A stretch of 51,544 nt of DNA from Gammaproteobacteria bacterium (GTDB taxonomy: Bacteria > Pseudomonadota > Gammaproteobacteria > GCA-001735895): NCBI GenBank assembly GCA_022340305.1, contig JAJDOF010000073.1, positions 1 through 51,544 on the forward strand. The letters are read 5' to 3'. Below are positions 26,368 through 34,971 of this stretch, one piece after another (positions within the stretch are counted from its first letter, which is position 1; each line of letters starts with the position of its first letter). The notes beneath the pieces are model-generated. The model was given only the letters and a program-made list of their open reading frames with translations, was not told where the DNA came from and made no database searches. The position numbers and the translations under genes are program-made.

Positions 26368-29300
26368 CTAGAAACCGCTAGAACTGACCCGGTGGCAACC
26401 GCTGTCGCCACAACCCTTGTTTTGCTCGATCGTTCCATTACTTCCGCCGCGGTGATCGCCCTCTCTGCGAAAATCATTCGCGTGGCAGGCGGCGCAGAAA
26501 GGCGCGTACTGGGGAGCCCTGGAAGGCAGCCACTCAATACCATCGGGACGACTGCCTATCTTGGTCCCGTGGCAGCCATTACAACCCGGATCCCGACGAT
26601 GGGTACCCAGCTTTTGCTTGGTGAACTCACTATTCGAGGCGTGGCTGAAACTGGTCGGCGCCCAACGGTCGGTGGTATGACAGACATCGCACTGGTCGGT
26701 TGTGTTGAGGTGCCCGCTCGACTTGGTAGTCGCCCGACCGCCATCGTCATGACAGCTGAGGCAATTGTTGGCCGTGCTGGAATCGTGTACCCAGGTGCCG
26801 CCGGCGAAGGTAGCAGTCGTATGGCAGAAATAGCAGTCCTGGTCGGCCGGTTCAATATGGGCTGGGACGGCGTCGACCTTGCCCGTTGCCGTGTTGCCGT
26901 CATGACAGTTAACGCAACCGTTGACGATACCGGTATGGTCGAAGGTCGCCGGAAAAAATCCAGACGTGTTGTGGCAGATACCGCAATCCTGGCTGGTGGC
27001 CACATGACCCGCATCTTTGGGCGTGGCGAAGCCAGCGTCATGGCACGACGCACAGTTATCGACGATACCGACATGGTCGAAGGTCGCCGGCTTGAATCCG
27101 GTGGTGACATGGCAGACGCTGCAATCGTCATTGGTCGGTACGTGGAAATTGGTCTTGCCGGTGGCGGTAAAGCCATCGTGGCAGCTTGCGCAATTGCCGA
27201 CTATTCCCTGGTGGTCGAAGCGGGCGTTGGCAAATTCCGTCGTTACGTGACAGACCGAGCAATCCTGCTCAACTCCGTTTACGATCGGGATCGGAATGTG
27301 GGACGGATTTGTCTTGGCGGCGGTACCGGTCGCGATGACACCATCGTGGCAGCTCGCACAATTATCGGTGATACCGGTGTGATCGAACACGGCCGGCTTG
27401 AAGTTGCCGCCGGCGGTGTGGCACACACCGCAATCCTCGGTGGTGACAACGTGGTTGGCTATGGCATTTTTGCCCCTGGCTGGCGGTTGCGCACCGTCAT
27501 GGCAGGAATCGCAGCGCAAGGCCAGTACGTCCGGGGAGCTGTGATCGACTGACGCGTTGGCAAAATCGGTCGTATCATGGCACGACACGCAATCGGCCAC
27601 AGTGGCCGGGTGCGTGCCCGGCGGGGTGTCATTTACCGTAGGTGTCATGGCTCTGGCGCCAACGGTTCCAACTGTCGTAAAGTCGCCATTGTGGCAGGAG
27701 GCACAGTTGCCGCTGATGCCCTCGTGCGCCAACATCGTGGTCGGCGTGAACCCGTTAACATTGTGGCAAACGTCACAATCCTGCGCCGTCGGCACGTGGC
27801 TCGCCGTCTTGGTCAAAGCGGATAATTCGGGCTCGGCCGGGAAGAAACGGCTGACGTGACAGCCCTCACAGCCGCTGGTGATCAAGTCGTGCTGTGCGGG
27901 GAAAAAGGTATTCGACGCGAATCCGCCCGAGTTTTTGTCGACATGGCAATCCACACATTGCTCTACCGCGGGAATGTGATTGGGCGTCTTGTCGAGCGCG
28001 CCGACGGCAACGTAATTGGGGTTGCCATTGTGGCAGGATTCGCAATTGTCGTTGATATCCAGGTGCGCGAAGTTGGTGGCCGGGGCGAACGAGGCGGCTA
28101 CGCTGTGACAGACATTGCAATCCTGGCCGTTCGGCCAACTCGCAGTGACTGGTATTGGCAGATGGGTTGCCGGTTTTCCGTAGAGCGTGTTAGCTGTCGT
28201 CTCGTAGTCGCCATTGTGGCACTGCCCGCAGGTATTTGTGCCGATGCCGGCGTGATCGAAGGTCGCGCCGGTAAAGAAAACTGTGGGATCGGGAGAGACA
28301 GCTGCGGCATCGTAATGACAGTCTTCGCAGTTCTGGTCGATACCCAGATCCGTGGGAAAGTGATTCGGCAACTTGCCCACGCCGATGACGTTATCGTGGC
28401 AATCGGTGCAGGCACCTGTAAGCCCCAGCGCAGGGTTGGCAACCAGGTAAACCGGATCGTGCGTAAACACGCCGGTGGTGAAGGTTCCGGGGGTGTGGCA
28501 AACGCTGCAATCCTCGGCCGTCGGCAAATGATTGGTATGCTTACCCGATGCTTCCCCGGGAAGGCCCGTGTGGCAGCCCGAAGTCGCACAATCAGCGGTG
28601 ATACCCGTATGATCGAAGCCGAATGCCGGTGCAAAACTATCGGTAAAGTGACAGCTGCCGCAATCGGAACTGTTACCCTGATGCGCGAGCACCGCAGTTG
28701 GCGAAACAGCGGTTGCCTTGCCAGGCGCAAGCCCGTTGAAATTGGTACTGCTGTTGTCGTTGTGGCAGGTATCGCAGGACTGCACCAGGGGATCGATACG
28801 ATGGTTGAAAACCCCTCCCAGGCTAAAGGTCACGATGCCGTGGCAGGATTGACAGTCGATAGCCATTACCGGGTGACCTGGAGGTTCCCCTGACGCGCTG
28901 CTTCCCGCGCCATTCCCGTGGCAGGAATCGCAGCGCTTGCCGACAACCAGAGGGCCGTTATGGTCGGGGTAGGCATCGGCAAAATCAGTTGTGTTATGGC
29001 AGTCTACGCAATCGGCGACAGTGTCCGGGTGGGTGCCCGGCGGGTCGTCATTTACGGTGGGTGTCATCCCCAGGGCGGTAGTACCGTTGTGGCAACCGGC
29101 GCAGCCGCTGATAATACCGGTATGATCAAAACTACCGTCCGCTTCCAGTTCAAAAAAAGCGATTGTGTTATGACAGCTGTCGCACTCCGCTTCGGTCGGG
29201 GTATGAAATTCGGATTTGCCTACCGCTGTTACCCCGTCGTGACAGCCGCTGCAGTTACCGAATACTTCCTGGTGATCGACGAAGGGGACGATGGCAAATG

Positions 29301-29895
29301 CCAGGGGTGTGTGGCAGGTCTCGCAAGCGCTGCTGGTGGCGACATGATTCCCCGACTTACCCGGTATCTTGCCGGTTGCCGATGCCAGGTCGAGCTCGTT
29401 GCTGTGACAATTCAGGCAGGTCGACGACAGCCCCTTGTGGTTGACATGGGCCGGATCGGTTGCGTCAGTGACCAGGACCAGCTGGACAGCCCGCTTGCTG
29501 GTCATGCTGCCAGCGTTCACCACCAGTTGAACCCGGTAGGTTCCCTTGACGTCGGCAACGAAACTTGGATTAGTAGAATTGGAGCCCTGCAGCACGGCGT
29601 TGCTGCCGTCGGGTCTGGATGAAAACGCCCACAGGAATCTCAGCGGCTCTGGTGACGTCGTCGACGAGTTATTGTCGGATAGCATGGCTGTTTGACCGAC
29701 CCCGATCTCTAGTATGGGGCCGACCCTGGCGACAATCGATTCGTCCCTGCTTTCAACGAGTGTCGAATTCGGATCGCGTACCGTCGAACCGGTACCGGGA
29801 CTTTCGCCACAGCCTGCGATTGATACGATCAGCATCAATATCGTCAGTATCGCGGTGGGTGTCTGGGACATCCTGGTTGTCAATAAGTCTGGCAT
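26368..29895 (-). CDS. Giant multihaem c-type cytochrome lipoprotein (37 haem-type motifs)
   Basis: 1175 aa from the ATG at 29895. A lipoprotein signal has Cys29 in the lipobox SIAGC. Residues about 55-140 form a PKD/Ig-like domain. From about residue 157 to the C-terminus I count 35 CX2CH motifs plus two CX4CH motifs (CATSGCH, CGDSGCH). The motifs recur in a regular block: a Cys-pair, F-x-P-A-x-FDHTGI, a second Cys-pair, then ATGK and HxPT, so each repeat of roughly 40 residues carries two sites. Additional His residues in FDH and H-x-P are likely second axial ligands. Expected to be a surface-attached electron-conducting wire. Next gene on the strand is CcmI-like. Confidence 0.93.
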   Translation of the reverse strand: MPDLLTTRMSQTPTAILTILMLIVSIAGCGESPGTGSTVRDPNSTLVESRDESIVARVGPILEIGVGQTAMLSDNNSSTTSPEPLRFLWAFSSRPDGSNAVLQGSNSTNPSFVADVKGTYRVQLVVNAGSMTSKRAVQLVLVTDATDPAHVNHKGLSSTCLNCHSNELDLASATGKIPGKSGNHVATSSACETCHTPLAFAIVPFVDHQEVFGNCSGCHDGVTAVGKSEFHTPTEAECDSCHNTIAFFELEADGSFDHTGIISGCAGCHNGTTALGMTPTVNDDPPGTHPDTVADCVDCHNTTDFADAYPDHNGPLVVGKRCDSCHGNGAGSSASGEPPGHPVMAIDCQSCHGIVTFSLGGVFNHRIDPLVQSCDTCHNDNSSTNFNGLAPGKATAVSPTAVLAHQGNSSDCGSCHFTDSFAPAFGFDHTGITADCATSGCHTGLPGEASGKHTNHLPTAEDCSVCHTPGTFTTGVFTHDPVYLVANPALGLTGACTDCHDNVIGVGKLPNHFPTDLGIDQNCEDCHYDAAAVSPDPTVFFTGATFDHAGIGTNTCGQCHNGDYETTANTLYGKPATHLPIPVTASWPNGQDCNVCHSVAASFAPATNFAHLDINDNCESCHNGNPNYVAVGALDKTPNHIPAVEQCVDCHVDKNSGGFASNTFFPAQHDLITSGCEGCHVSRFFPAEPELSALTKTASHVPTAQDCDVCHNVNGFTPTTMLAHEGISGNCASCHNGDFTTVGTVGARAMTPTVNDTPPGTHPATVADCVSCHDTTDFANASVDHSSPDVLALRCDSCHDGAQPPARGKNAIANHVVTTEDCGVCHTAGGNFKPAVFDHTGITDNCASCHDGVIATGTAAKTNPSHIPIPIVNGVEQDCSVCHVTTEFANARFDHQGIVGNCASCHDGFTATGKTNFHVPTNDDCSVCHVTTGFKPATFDHVGIVDNCASCHDAGFATPKDAGHVATSQDCGICHNTSGFFPATFDHTGIVNGCVNCHDGNTATGKVDAVPAHIEPADQDCYFCHTTATFAGGTWVHDSSTANNCLSCHDDGGRATTKSSGHLNTTDQCDVCHTTDRWAPTSFSHASNSEFTKQKLGTHRRDPGCNGCHGTKIGSRPDGIEWLPSRAPQYAPFCAACHANDFRREGDHRGGSNGTIEQNKGCGDSGCHRVSSSGF

Positions 29896-30507
29896 AATGC
29901 ACTCACTCGAATGACAGGCTAATTTCAGGCCCGTCCTTCAATCCCTATGGGTTTCGTTGAACGTAATTTACTCTAGCCGTACTGGCGTGAATATTGTAAT
30001 TTTTCGCATAGTAAATTTCTTACACTTTTTACCATGTCCAGGGCGCCAATTAAACACTGCATCCGCGCGCGGCGGCAGTGTTTGATACCGTTGGCACGGC
30101 AAAATATGCCGTTCGTCTGAAACCGCTCGACAGGCCATGACCAAGCCTGCCGCAGAGCGCGGAACGATAGGCTTGAAAGGGAAACGGTGAAGGCCACGAT
30201 TAATGCTGTTTTGGGGTCATTTCGTTCGATAAATTGTCTGTTTTCGATATCGGCTTGAATAAAATCCGGCAGCCCGCTCTCGGTTCAGTTTAGCCCATAT
30301 TAGATCGGTCTGGCCCCTGGCATTCCAGCGCTACTCAAAAGTTATCTGGTACGGGTTTTAATTCTTCCTTTACCTTTAATGAAAGCACTGCTCCAGCGCA
30401 GAAGGCCCGCTCGATTGCGAGTTATCCGATCGTTTAATTTCTCCGGCCCGAGCCCACCCGCGGGGCCTTTGTGTTATTCTTTTCCGATCTCAAAATCTGC
30501 TTAATCC
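29896..30507. other. Divergent intergenic region, no gene
   Basis: 612 bp between the multihaem cytochrome (minus) and the cyclic-nucleotide-binding protein (plus). Both promoters should be here. A 75-codon minus-strand frame at 29973-30197 has no ribosome site and no recognisable content. A GGCCC...GGGGCC imperfect inverted repeat near 30447-30470 lies just upstream of the plus-strand gene. Confidence 0.45.
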
Positions 30508-30990
30508 ATGGCAAACATATTCTGGTCCAACATCTTCCGCAAGGGCGAAAGCGAACTGCAGGTGATCACGCAACTGTGGCAGGAAACGCCACTGTTCAAG
30601 GATATCCCCGAGCGTCACACGGCGTCATTGTGCGCCAAGATGCACCTGCGCGATTTCAAGGCAGGTGAGGTCATTTTCAACCAGGGTGATCAGGGTGCCG
30701 GGGCTATCCTGGTGCTCGATGGCAAGGTTCGGGTTTCGGCGCAAACAGCCGAACTCGCCGTGCTCGAAAACGGTGACTTTTTTGGCGAAATAGCGCTTGC
30801 CGCACCCGAAAGGCGTACCGCCGACGCCACCGCCGTCAGTGTTTCCCGGCTGGTTTACTTTTTGAAGCAGGACCTCGAGGAATGGCTTGAGCACGAACCC
30901 CGGCTCGGCACACAATTCCTGATGAACCTGTCCGCAACGCTGGCCCAGCGTCTCTACGAAGCCAACCAGCTGATCGCCAGACAAGCATGA
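30508..30990 (+). CDS. Cyclic-nucleotide-binding domain protein
   Basis: 160 aa. One cNMP-binding domain: FKAGEVIFNQGDQGAGAILVLDGKVRV, then the phosphate-binding cassette FGEIALAAPERRTADATA with the conserved Glu and Arg. There is no helix-turn-helix, so it is not a CRP-type regulator but a stand-alone sensor or targeting module. The C-terminal helix (LMNLSATLAQRLYEANQLI) is the usual capping helix. The stop overlaps the start of the permease gene by 4 nt (ATGA), so both are made from one message and probably interact. Which nucleotide is bound cannot be told from sequence. Confidence 0.88.
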   Translation: MANIFWSNIFRKGESELQVITQLWQETPLFKDIPERHTASLCAKMHLRDFKAGEVIFNQGDQGAGAILVLDGKVRVSAQTAELAVLENGDFFGEIALAAPERRTADATAVSVSRLVYFLKQDLEEWLEHEPRLGTQFLMNLSATLAQRLYEANQLIARQA

Positions 30991-32045
30991 GCTGGCAGCA
31001 GAGCCCGCACATTCGAACTTTCAAGCTGTTCGCGTTGGTGGTCGCCATCTGCCTCGCGAGTTTTTACTTTATTTCCTCGGTACTGATCCCGGTCATCATT
31101 TCGTTCACGCTATATGCATTGTTTCAGCCCGCCGTCTATTACCTGGTGCGCCACAACGTCAACCATTCGTTGTCGATTCTGATCGTGCTGGTATTGCTGG
31201 TGATTACCAGCGGGGTGATGATCGCCTTCGCGCTGCCGGCCCTGATCGAACAGGTCAGCCTGCTACAGGCCAAGTTGCCGCAGATCGCCAGGCAACTGGA
31301 ACAGCTGCTGACATTTTACGGCGCAAAACTGTCGGAACGAATTGGCACCGACATCGACGTATCCGAGGTTACCCTGTCGATCTTGTCGAAAACGTCATCT
31401 CTCGGTCAGGCCGCCCTGATCAATGTCTCCAACGGTCTTGTCAGCTTCGTTATCGTATTCATCCTGGTACCATTTTTGACTTACTACCTGCTAAAGGATT
31501 TCAAGAATGCGCGCAACGAGATGATGAACTGGCTACCCAACTCGAGCTTCGAGCTGGGCTGGCTGATTTATTATAATGTATCGACCAGGTTGCAGGCTTA
31601 CACGCACGGGGTGATGTTGCAATCGCTGATCATGGCGACCTTCTGTTCTATCGGCTTCCTCGCGATCGGTCTGGATATCCCGATTCTGATGGGAGCAATT
31701 GCCGGCCTGTTCAACCTCGTACCCTACATCGGGCCGGTGATCTCTATCGTACTCAGCCTGCTGGTCGGCGCGGCGATGACACCTTTCGACGCGGACATCC
31801 TCTATCTCAGCGTGGCTGTCATCGTCAGCGCGCAAATCTTCGACAACCTGGTGGTGATTCCGTCGGTGGTGGCCAACTCGGTGAACCTGCACCCGGTACA
31901 GGCGATCCTCGGCATTATTATCTTCGGCAGCCTGTTCGGCACCGTGGGGATTATCCTGGCGGTACCGGCGATCGTGTCCGGCAAGATCGTGTTCAACAAT
32001 ATCTATGCCGACATGGCAAACGCCAGCCTGAAGGCAACGCCCTAG
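30987..32045 (+). CDS. AI-2E/PerM family transporter
   Basis: 352 aa with seven to eight hydrophobic helices in the layout of the PerM/AI-2E exporter family: helices near 15-35 and 38-55, a helical soluble insert (about 95-150, LLQAKLPQIARQLEQLL), and a conserved membrane core with FNLVPYIGPVIS (about 245) and the closing helices ending VGIILAVPAIV. Members export small molecules or ions (autoinducer-2, or Na+/H+ in some lineages); substrate is unknown here. Coupled by a 4-nt overlap to the cNMP-binding protein. Its stop overlaps by four bases with the stop of the convergent DciA-like gene. Confidence 0.92.
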   Translation: MSWQQSPHIRTFKLFALVVAICLASFYFISSVLIPVIISFTLYALFQPAVYYLVRHNVNHSLSILIVLVLLVITSGVMIAFALPALIEQVSLLQAKLPQIARQLEQLLTFYGAKLSERIGTDIDVSEVTLSILSKTSSLGQAALINVSNGLVSFVIVFILVPFLTYYLLKDFKNARNEMMNWLPNSSFELGWLIYYNVSTRLQAYTHGVMLQSLIMATFCSIGFLAIGLDIPILMGAIAGLFNLVPYIGPVISIVLSLLVGAAMTPFDADILYLSVAVIVSAQIFDNLVVIPSVVANSVNLHPVQAILGIIIFGSLFGTVGIILAVPAIVSGKIVFNNIYADMANASLKATP

Positions 32046-32500
32046 TCTTCCGGCTCCGCTTCCGGCGCGCCGAGGCTATCCACCAGCGACAGCATGGCGG
32101 CGCGTAGACTTTCATCTTCGATACACATTGCATTGCGCCTGATCGCTCTGACCGCTTCGTTGCCGACTACGCGTGGCGCCTGCAACTTAGCCTGCTTGCG
32201 CGCATGGAACAATGCATCGGGAATGGTGCGGAATTTTACCTGCTGCTCAAGCTGGAAGGTTTCGCGCAATTGCTGTTGAATCTCGGCACTGTGCAGGCGC
32301 AGGTAATTGGCCACCATCGGAGTATTGGCGGCAATTATGATCTCTTCGGCATTCACGGTGAGCAAGGTCACGCTGCGCTGCACCGCCTCCGGTAGATTTT
32401 CTTCGAGGAAGGCCTGGATTTGCGGCAGTTGCCGTTTGACCTGTTCGAAACCGGGTGGCAATACCGACTGGCAAAGCCTGGAAATGTCGCGGCTCGCCAT
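32042..32500 (-). CDS. DUF721/DciA-like protein
   Basis: 152 aa. The N-terminal region matches the DUF721 pattern, with a short helix, the VTLLTVNAEEIIIAANTPMVANYLRLH strand-helix and LEQQVKFRTIP, as in DciA, the helicase-loading factor found in bacteria without DnaC. A Glu/Asp tail follows. The gene starts in a TGATG overlap with the end of rluB, so it is translationally coupled to it. The family match is moderate; a role in DnaB loading is inferred. Confidence 0.7.
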   Translation of the reverse strand: MASRDISRLCQSVLPPGFEQVKRQLPQIQAFLEENLPEAVQRSVTLLTVNAEEIIIAANTPMVANYLRLHSAEIQQQLRETFQLEQQVKFRTIPDALFHARKQAKLQAPRVVGNEAVRAIRRNAMCIEDESLRAAMLSLVDSLGAPEAEPED

Positions 32501-33279
32501 CAGTCTCGGCGCCGTGGCTGCCGCGATGTCGATGGGTTGCGACCCTTTTGCTCCAGATCCAGGCGTTTATAGACACGCGCGACTGCATCGTCATCGAGGA
32601 AGCGTGATTTGCCCGGCTTCAACCACTTGGGCAGGTTGAACTGGTCGTAGCGCACCCGCACCAGTCGACTGACCTCGACGCCCACGGCTTCCCACAGGCG
32701 CCGCACTTCGCGATTACGACCCTCCCTTAACACCACGTGGTACCAGTGATTGCTGCCGCTGCCGCCGGAATCGATAATATCGTCGAAATGCGCAGGGCCG
32801 TCTTCGAGTTCGATGCCGTCGCGCAATTGCTGCAGCATCTCCTGGTCGACGGCACCATGCACGCGCACCGCGTATTCGCGCTCGACTTCATAGGATGGAT
32901 GCATCAGGCGATTGGCGAGCGCACCGTCACTGGTGAACAGCAGTAGCCCACTGGTGTTGATGTCGAGGCGGCCGATACTAACCCAGCGACCTTGATTCAG
33001 GCCCGGTAAATTCTGGTATACGGTTTCACGGCCTTCCGGGTCGGAACGCGTGCAGACGATACCGATGGGCTTGTGATACATCAGGATTTTGGGGCGCGCT
33101 TCGTAGCGTTGCAGGCGCAGCAACTTGCCGTCGATGGCAATTTTCTCGCGGCCGTCGATCTGGTCGCCGGGTTTTGCCACCTTGCCGTTCACGCTGATGC
33201 GCCCTTGCTGCAGCATCGCGTCTATCTGACGTCGCGAGCCGGCACCCTGGTGGGCGAGATATTTCTGTATGCGTTCCAT
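32500..33279 (-). CDS. rluB: 23S rRNA pseudouridine synthase RluB
   Basis: 259 aa. An N-terminal S4 RNA-binding domain (RIQKYLAHQGAGSRRQID) precedes the RsuA-family catalytic domain with GRLDINTSGLLLFTSDG, where the Asp is the nucleophile. The C-terminal tail is short and basic (RQPRRRD). RluB converts U2605 of 23S rRNA to pseudouridine. The position downstream of scpB is the conserved scpA-scpB-rluB arrangement. It is the fifth gene of the yciO-to-dciA block and lies 304 nt from scpB. Confidence 0.93.
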   Translation of the reverse strand: MERIQKYLAHQGAGSRRQIDAMLQQGRISVNGKVAKPGDQIDGREKIAIDGKLLRLQRYEARPKILMYHKPIGIVCTRSDPEGRETVYQNLPGLNQGRWVSIGRLDINTSGLLLFTSDGALANRLMHPSYEVEREYAVRVHGAVDQEMLQQLRDGIELEDGPAHFDDIIDSGGSGSNHWYHVVLREGRNREVRRLWEAVGVEVSRLVRVRYDQFNLPKWLKPGKSRFLDDDAVARVYKRLDLEQKGRNPSTSRQPRRRD

Positions 33280-33583
33280 GCGACGATTATACAGTTCGCT
33301 GGCATGAATGCGCAGAAGATCGACTCTGGTTTTTGTGACATCCCCGGCCGCCTGCGGTTCGCCTCGCGCTAGTCCTGGATAATGAATGGCAGCAAAACTG
33401 TCAATCCCGCGTAAGCGGCGCGGTCCGACGTATTGGTCCGACGTCCTGGGATCCTACACCGGTGCCGTTATGGTTGCCGATTAGTGTGTCATTCTTTTCA
33501 AGATCCCCGCTTTCGCGGGGATGGCGGAGTGAGAGGACTCGGGATGACGGAGTGAGAACCCAGGCCAGACGCCGGCTGCGCGA
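33280..33583. other. Intergenic region with a REP-like palindrome
   Basis: 304 bp between scpB and rluB. The palindrome at 33503-33522 is followed by GGGATGACGGAGTGAGA, a sequence typical of dispersed intergenic repeats. No gene seen. A promoter for rluB may lie at 33290-33480. Confidence 0.5.
33503..33522. repeat. REP-like palindrome
   Basis: Perfect 8-bp stem ATCCCCGC with complement GCGGGGAT around a TTTC loop. Related in design to the two palindromes of the array at 40436-41112, but not identical. It could act as a weak transcript-end hairpin for scpB. Confidence 0.75.
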
Positions 33584-34165
33584 CTAGTTGGCGGCGACTT
33601 CCTTATCTTCGAAAGTGAATTCAGGATTGAACTGATCGAGATCGCGAATCTCGGCGAGTGTCGGCAATTCGTTGAGTGACTTGAGGTTGAAGTAATCGAG
33701 AAATTCACGCGTGGTACCGTAAAGCGTCGGTCGCCCGGGTACTTCCTTGTGACCCAGCGATTTAACCCAGTCGCGCTCTTCCAGTGTGCGTACGATGTTG
33801 GTGCTGACGCTGACACCACGGATATCCTCGATTTCACCGCGCGTAATCGGTTGTCGATAGGCGATCAACGCCAGGGTTTCCATCAGTGCGCGCGAGTATC
33901 GCGGTGGTTTCTGTTCCCATAGGCGCGTAACCCAGGTCTCGTAATCCGCTTTGACCTGCAAGCGAAATCCGGAAGCTACCTGCTTCAACTCGAAGCCTCC
34001 ATGCTGGTATTTTTCGGTCAAATCCTCGATAGCCTTGCGAATCTCATCCTTGCTCGGTTGATCGATGTCGCCGACAAATAATTCAAACAACTGGTTCACC
34101 GAGAGCGGTTTGTCGCTGGCGGCGAACAGGGCTTCGAGTATGGGTTTTAGCTTATCGATATCCAT
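33584..34165 (-). CDS. scpB: Segregation and condensation protein B
   Basis: 193 aa, full length. Two winged-helix domains: the first with LKPILEALFAASDKPLS, the second with LALIAYRQPITRGEIEDIRGV and LGHKEVPGRPTLYGTT, then the C-terminal LNELPTLAEIRD. ScpB dimers bind ScpA and SMC/MksB-type ATPases to compact chromosomes. Start codon shares a base with the scpA stop, indicating translational coupling. A decayed second copy of the C-terminal half lies at 14064-14320. Confidence 0.95.
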   Translation of the reverse strand: MDIDKLKPILEALFAASDKPLSVNQLFELFVGDIDQPSKDEIRKAIEDLTEKYQHGGFELKQVASGFRLQVKADYETWVTRLWEQKPPRYSRALMETLALIAYRQPITRGEIEDIRGVSVSTNIVRTLEERDWVKSLGHKEVPGRPTLYGTTREFLDYFNLKSLNELPTLAEIRDLDQFNPEFTFEDKEVAAN

Positions 34166-34971
34166 CAGGAATTGGCCTTAACGTAAATGGGCGCATAGGG
34201 TTTGCTTTGCACGATTTCGATCAGCGACTCTTTGAGTAATTCAAGAATGGCAATAAAGCTCACGACCACGCCCATGCGGCCTTCGCTCGGATCGAAAAAA
34301 TCGGTGAAACTGGTAAAGTCGTCCGCGTTGATGAGTTCCAGCACACGCACCATGCGCTCGCGCACGGACAGGGGTTCGCGTTCGACGTGGTGGCTGGCGA
34401 ACTGTTCGGCGCGGTTGACCACGTCGCGAAACGCATTCATCAACTCCGACAGCATCACATCGGGCAGTGGCACATCGATTTCCAGTCGCGGAATATCGAT
34501 CGAGGTGAGATAGATGTCGCGTTCCAGCCGCTCCAGCGCTTCCATGTCTTCCGCGGCCTGTTTGAACTGCTCATATTCCTGCAGGCGGCGAATCAACTCG
34601 GCGCGCGGGTCATCCTCGTCCTCGGAGGCAATCGGCCGCGGCAGCAACATGCGCGACTTGATCTCAGCGAGCATCGAAGCCATCACCAGATACTCCGCGG
34701 CCAGTTCGAGCTCGAGATGCTCCATCAGGTGAATATATTCCATGTACTGGCGAGTGATCGCCGCAATGGGTATGTTGAGTATGTCGATGTTCTGCCGCTT
34801 GATCAGATACAGCAACAGATCCAGCGGACCTTCGAATGCCTCGAGAAACACCAGCAGTGCATCCGGCGGAATATACAGATCCTGCGGGATCACCGTCAGC
34901 GGTTCGCCCTGCACCAGTGCAAAGGGCATCTCCGACTGGTTCGAAGCCGAGCCCGGGGACAGCTTCTGCAT
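34165..34971 (-). CDS. scpA: Segregation and condensation protein A
   Basis: 268 aa from the ATG at 34971, which overlaps the trpS stop as TAATG; a longer frame continues into trpS but is a shadow. The ScpA kleisin signature FEGPLDLLLYLIKRQNIDILNI is clear, followed by helical segments and the C-terminal winged helix ending YVKANS. It bridges SMC heads and binds ScpB. Three genes, trpS, scpA and scpB, are joined by stop-start overlaps. Confidence 0.96.
   Translation of the reverse strand: MQKLSPGSASNQSEMPFALVQGEPLTVIPQDLYIPPDALLVFLEAFEGPLDLLLYLIKRQNIDILNIPIAAITRQYMEYIHLMEHLELELAAEYLVMASMLAEIKSRMLLPRPIASEDEDDPRAELIRRLQEYEQFKQAAEDMEALERLERDIYLTSIDIPRLEIDVPLPDVMLSELMNAFRDVVNRAEQFASHHVEREPLSVRERMVRVLELINADDFTSFTDFFDPSEGRMGVVVSFIAILELLKESLIEIVQSKPYAPIYVKANS

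Noticed and set aside
26289-29622. Long plus-strand frames opposite the multihaem gene
   Set aside because: Shadows of the repeated Cys/His coding strand; the minus-strand frame has the signal peptide and haem motifs.
29973-30197. 74-codon minus-strand frame upstream of the multihaem gene
   Set aside because: No start context or domain; more likely leader or promoter DNA.
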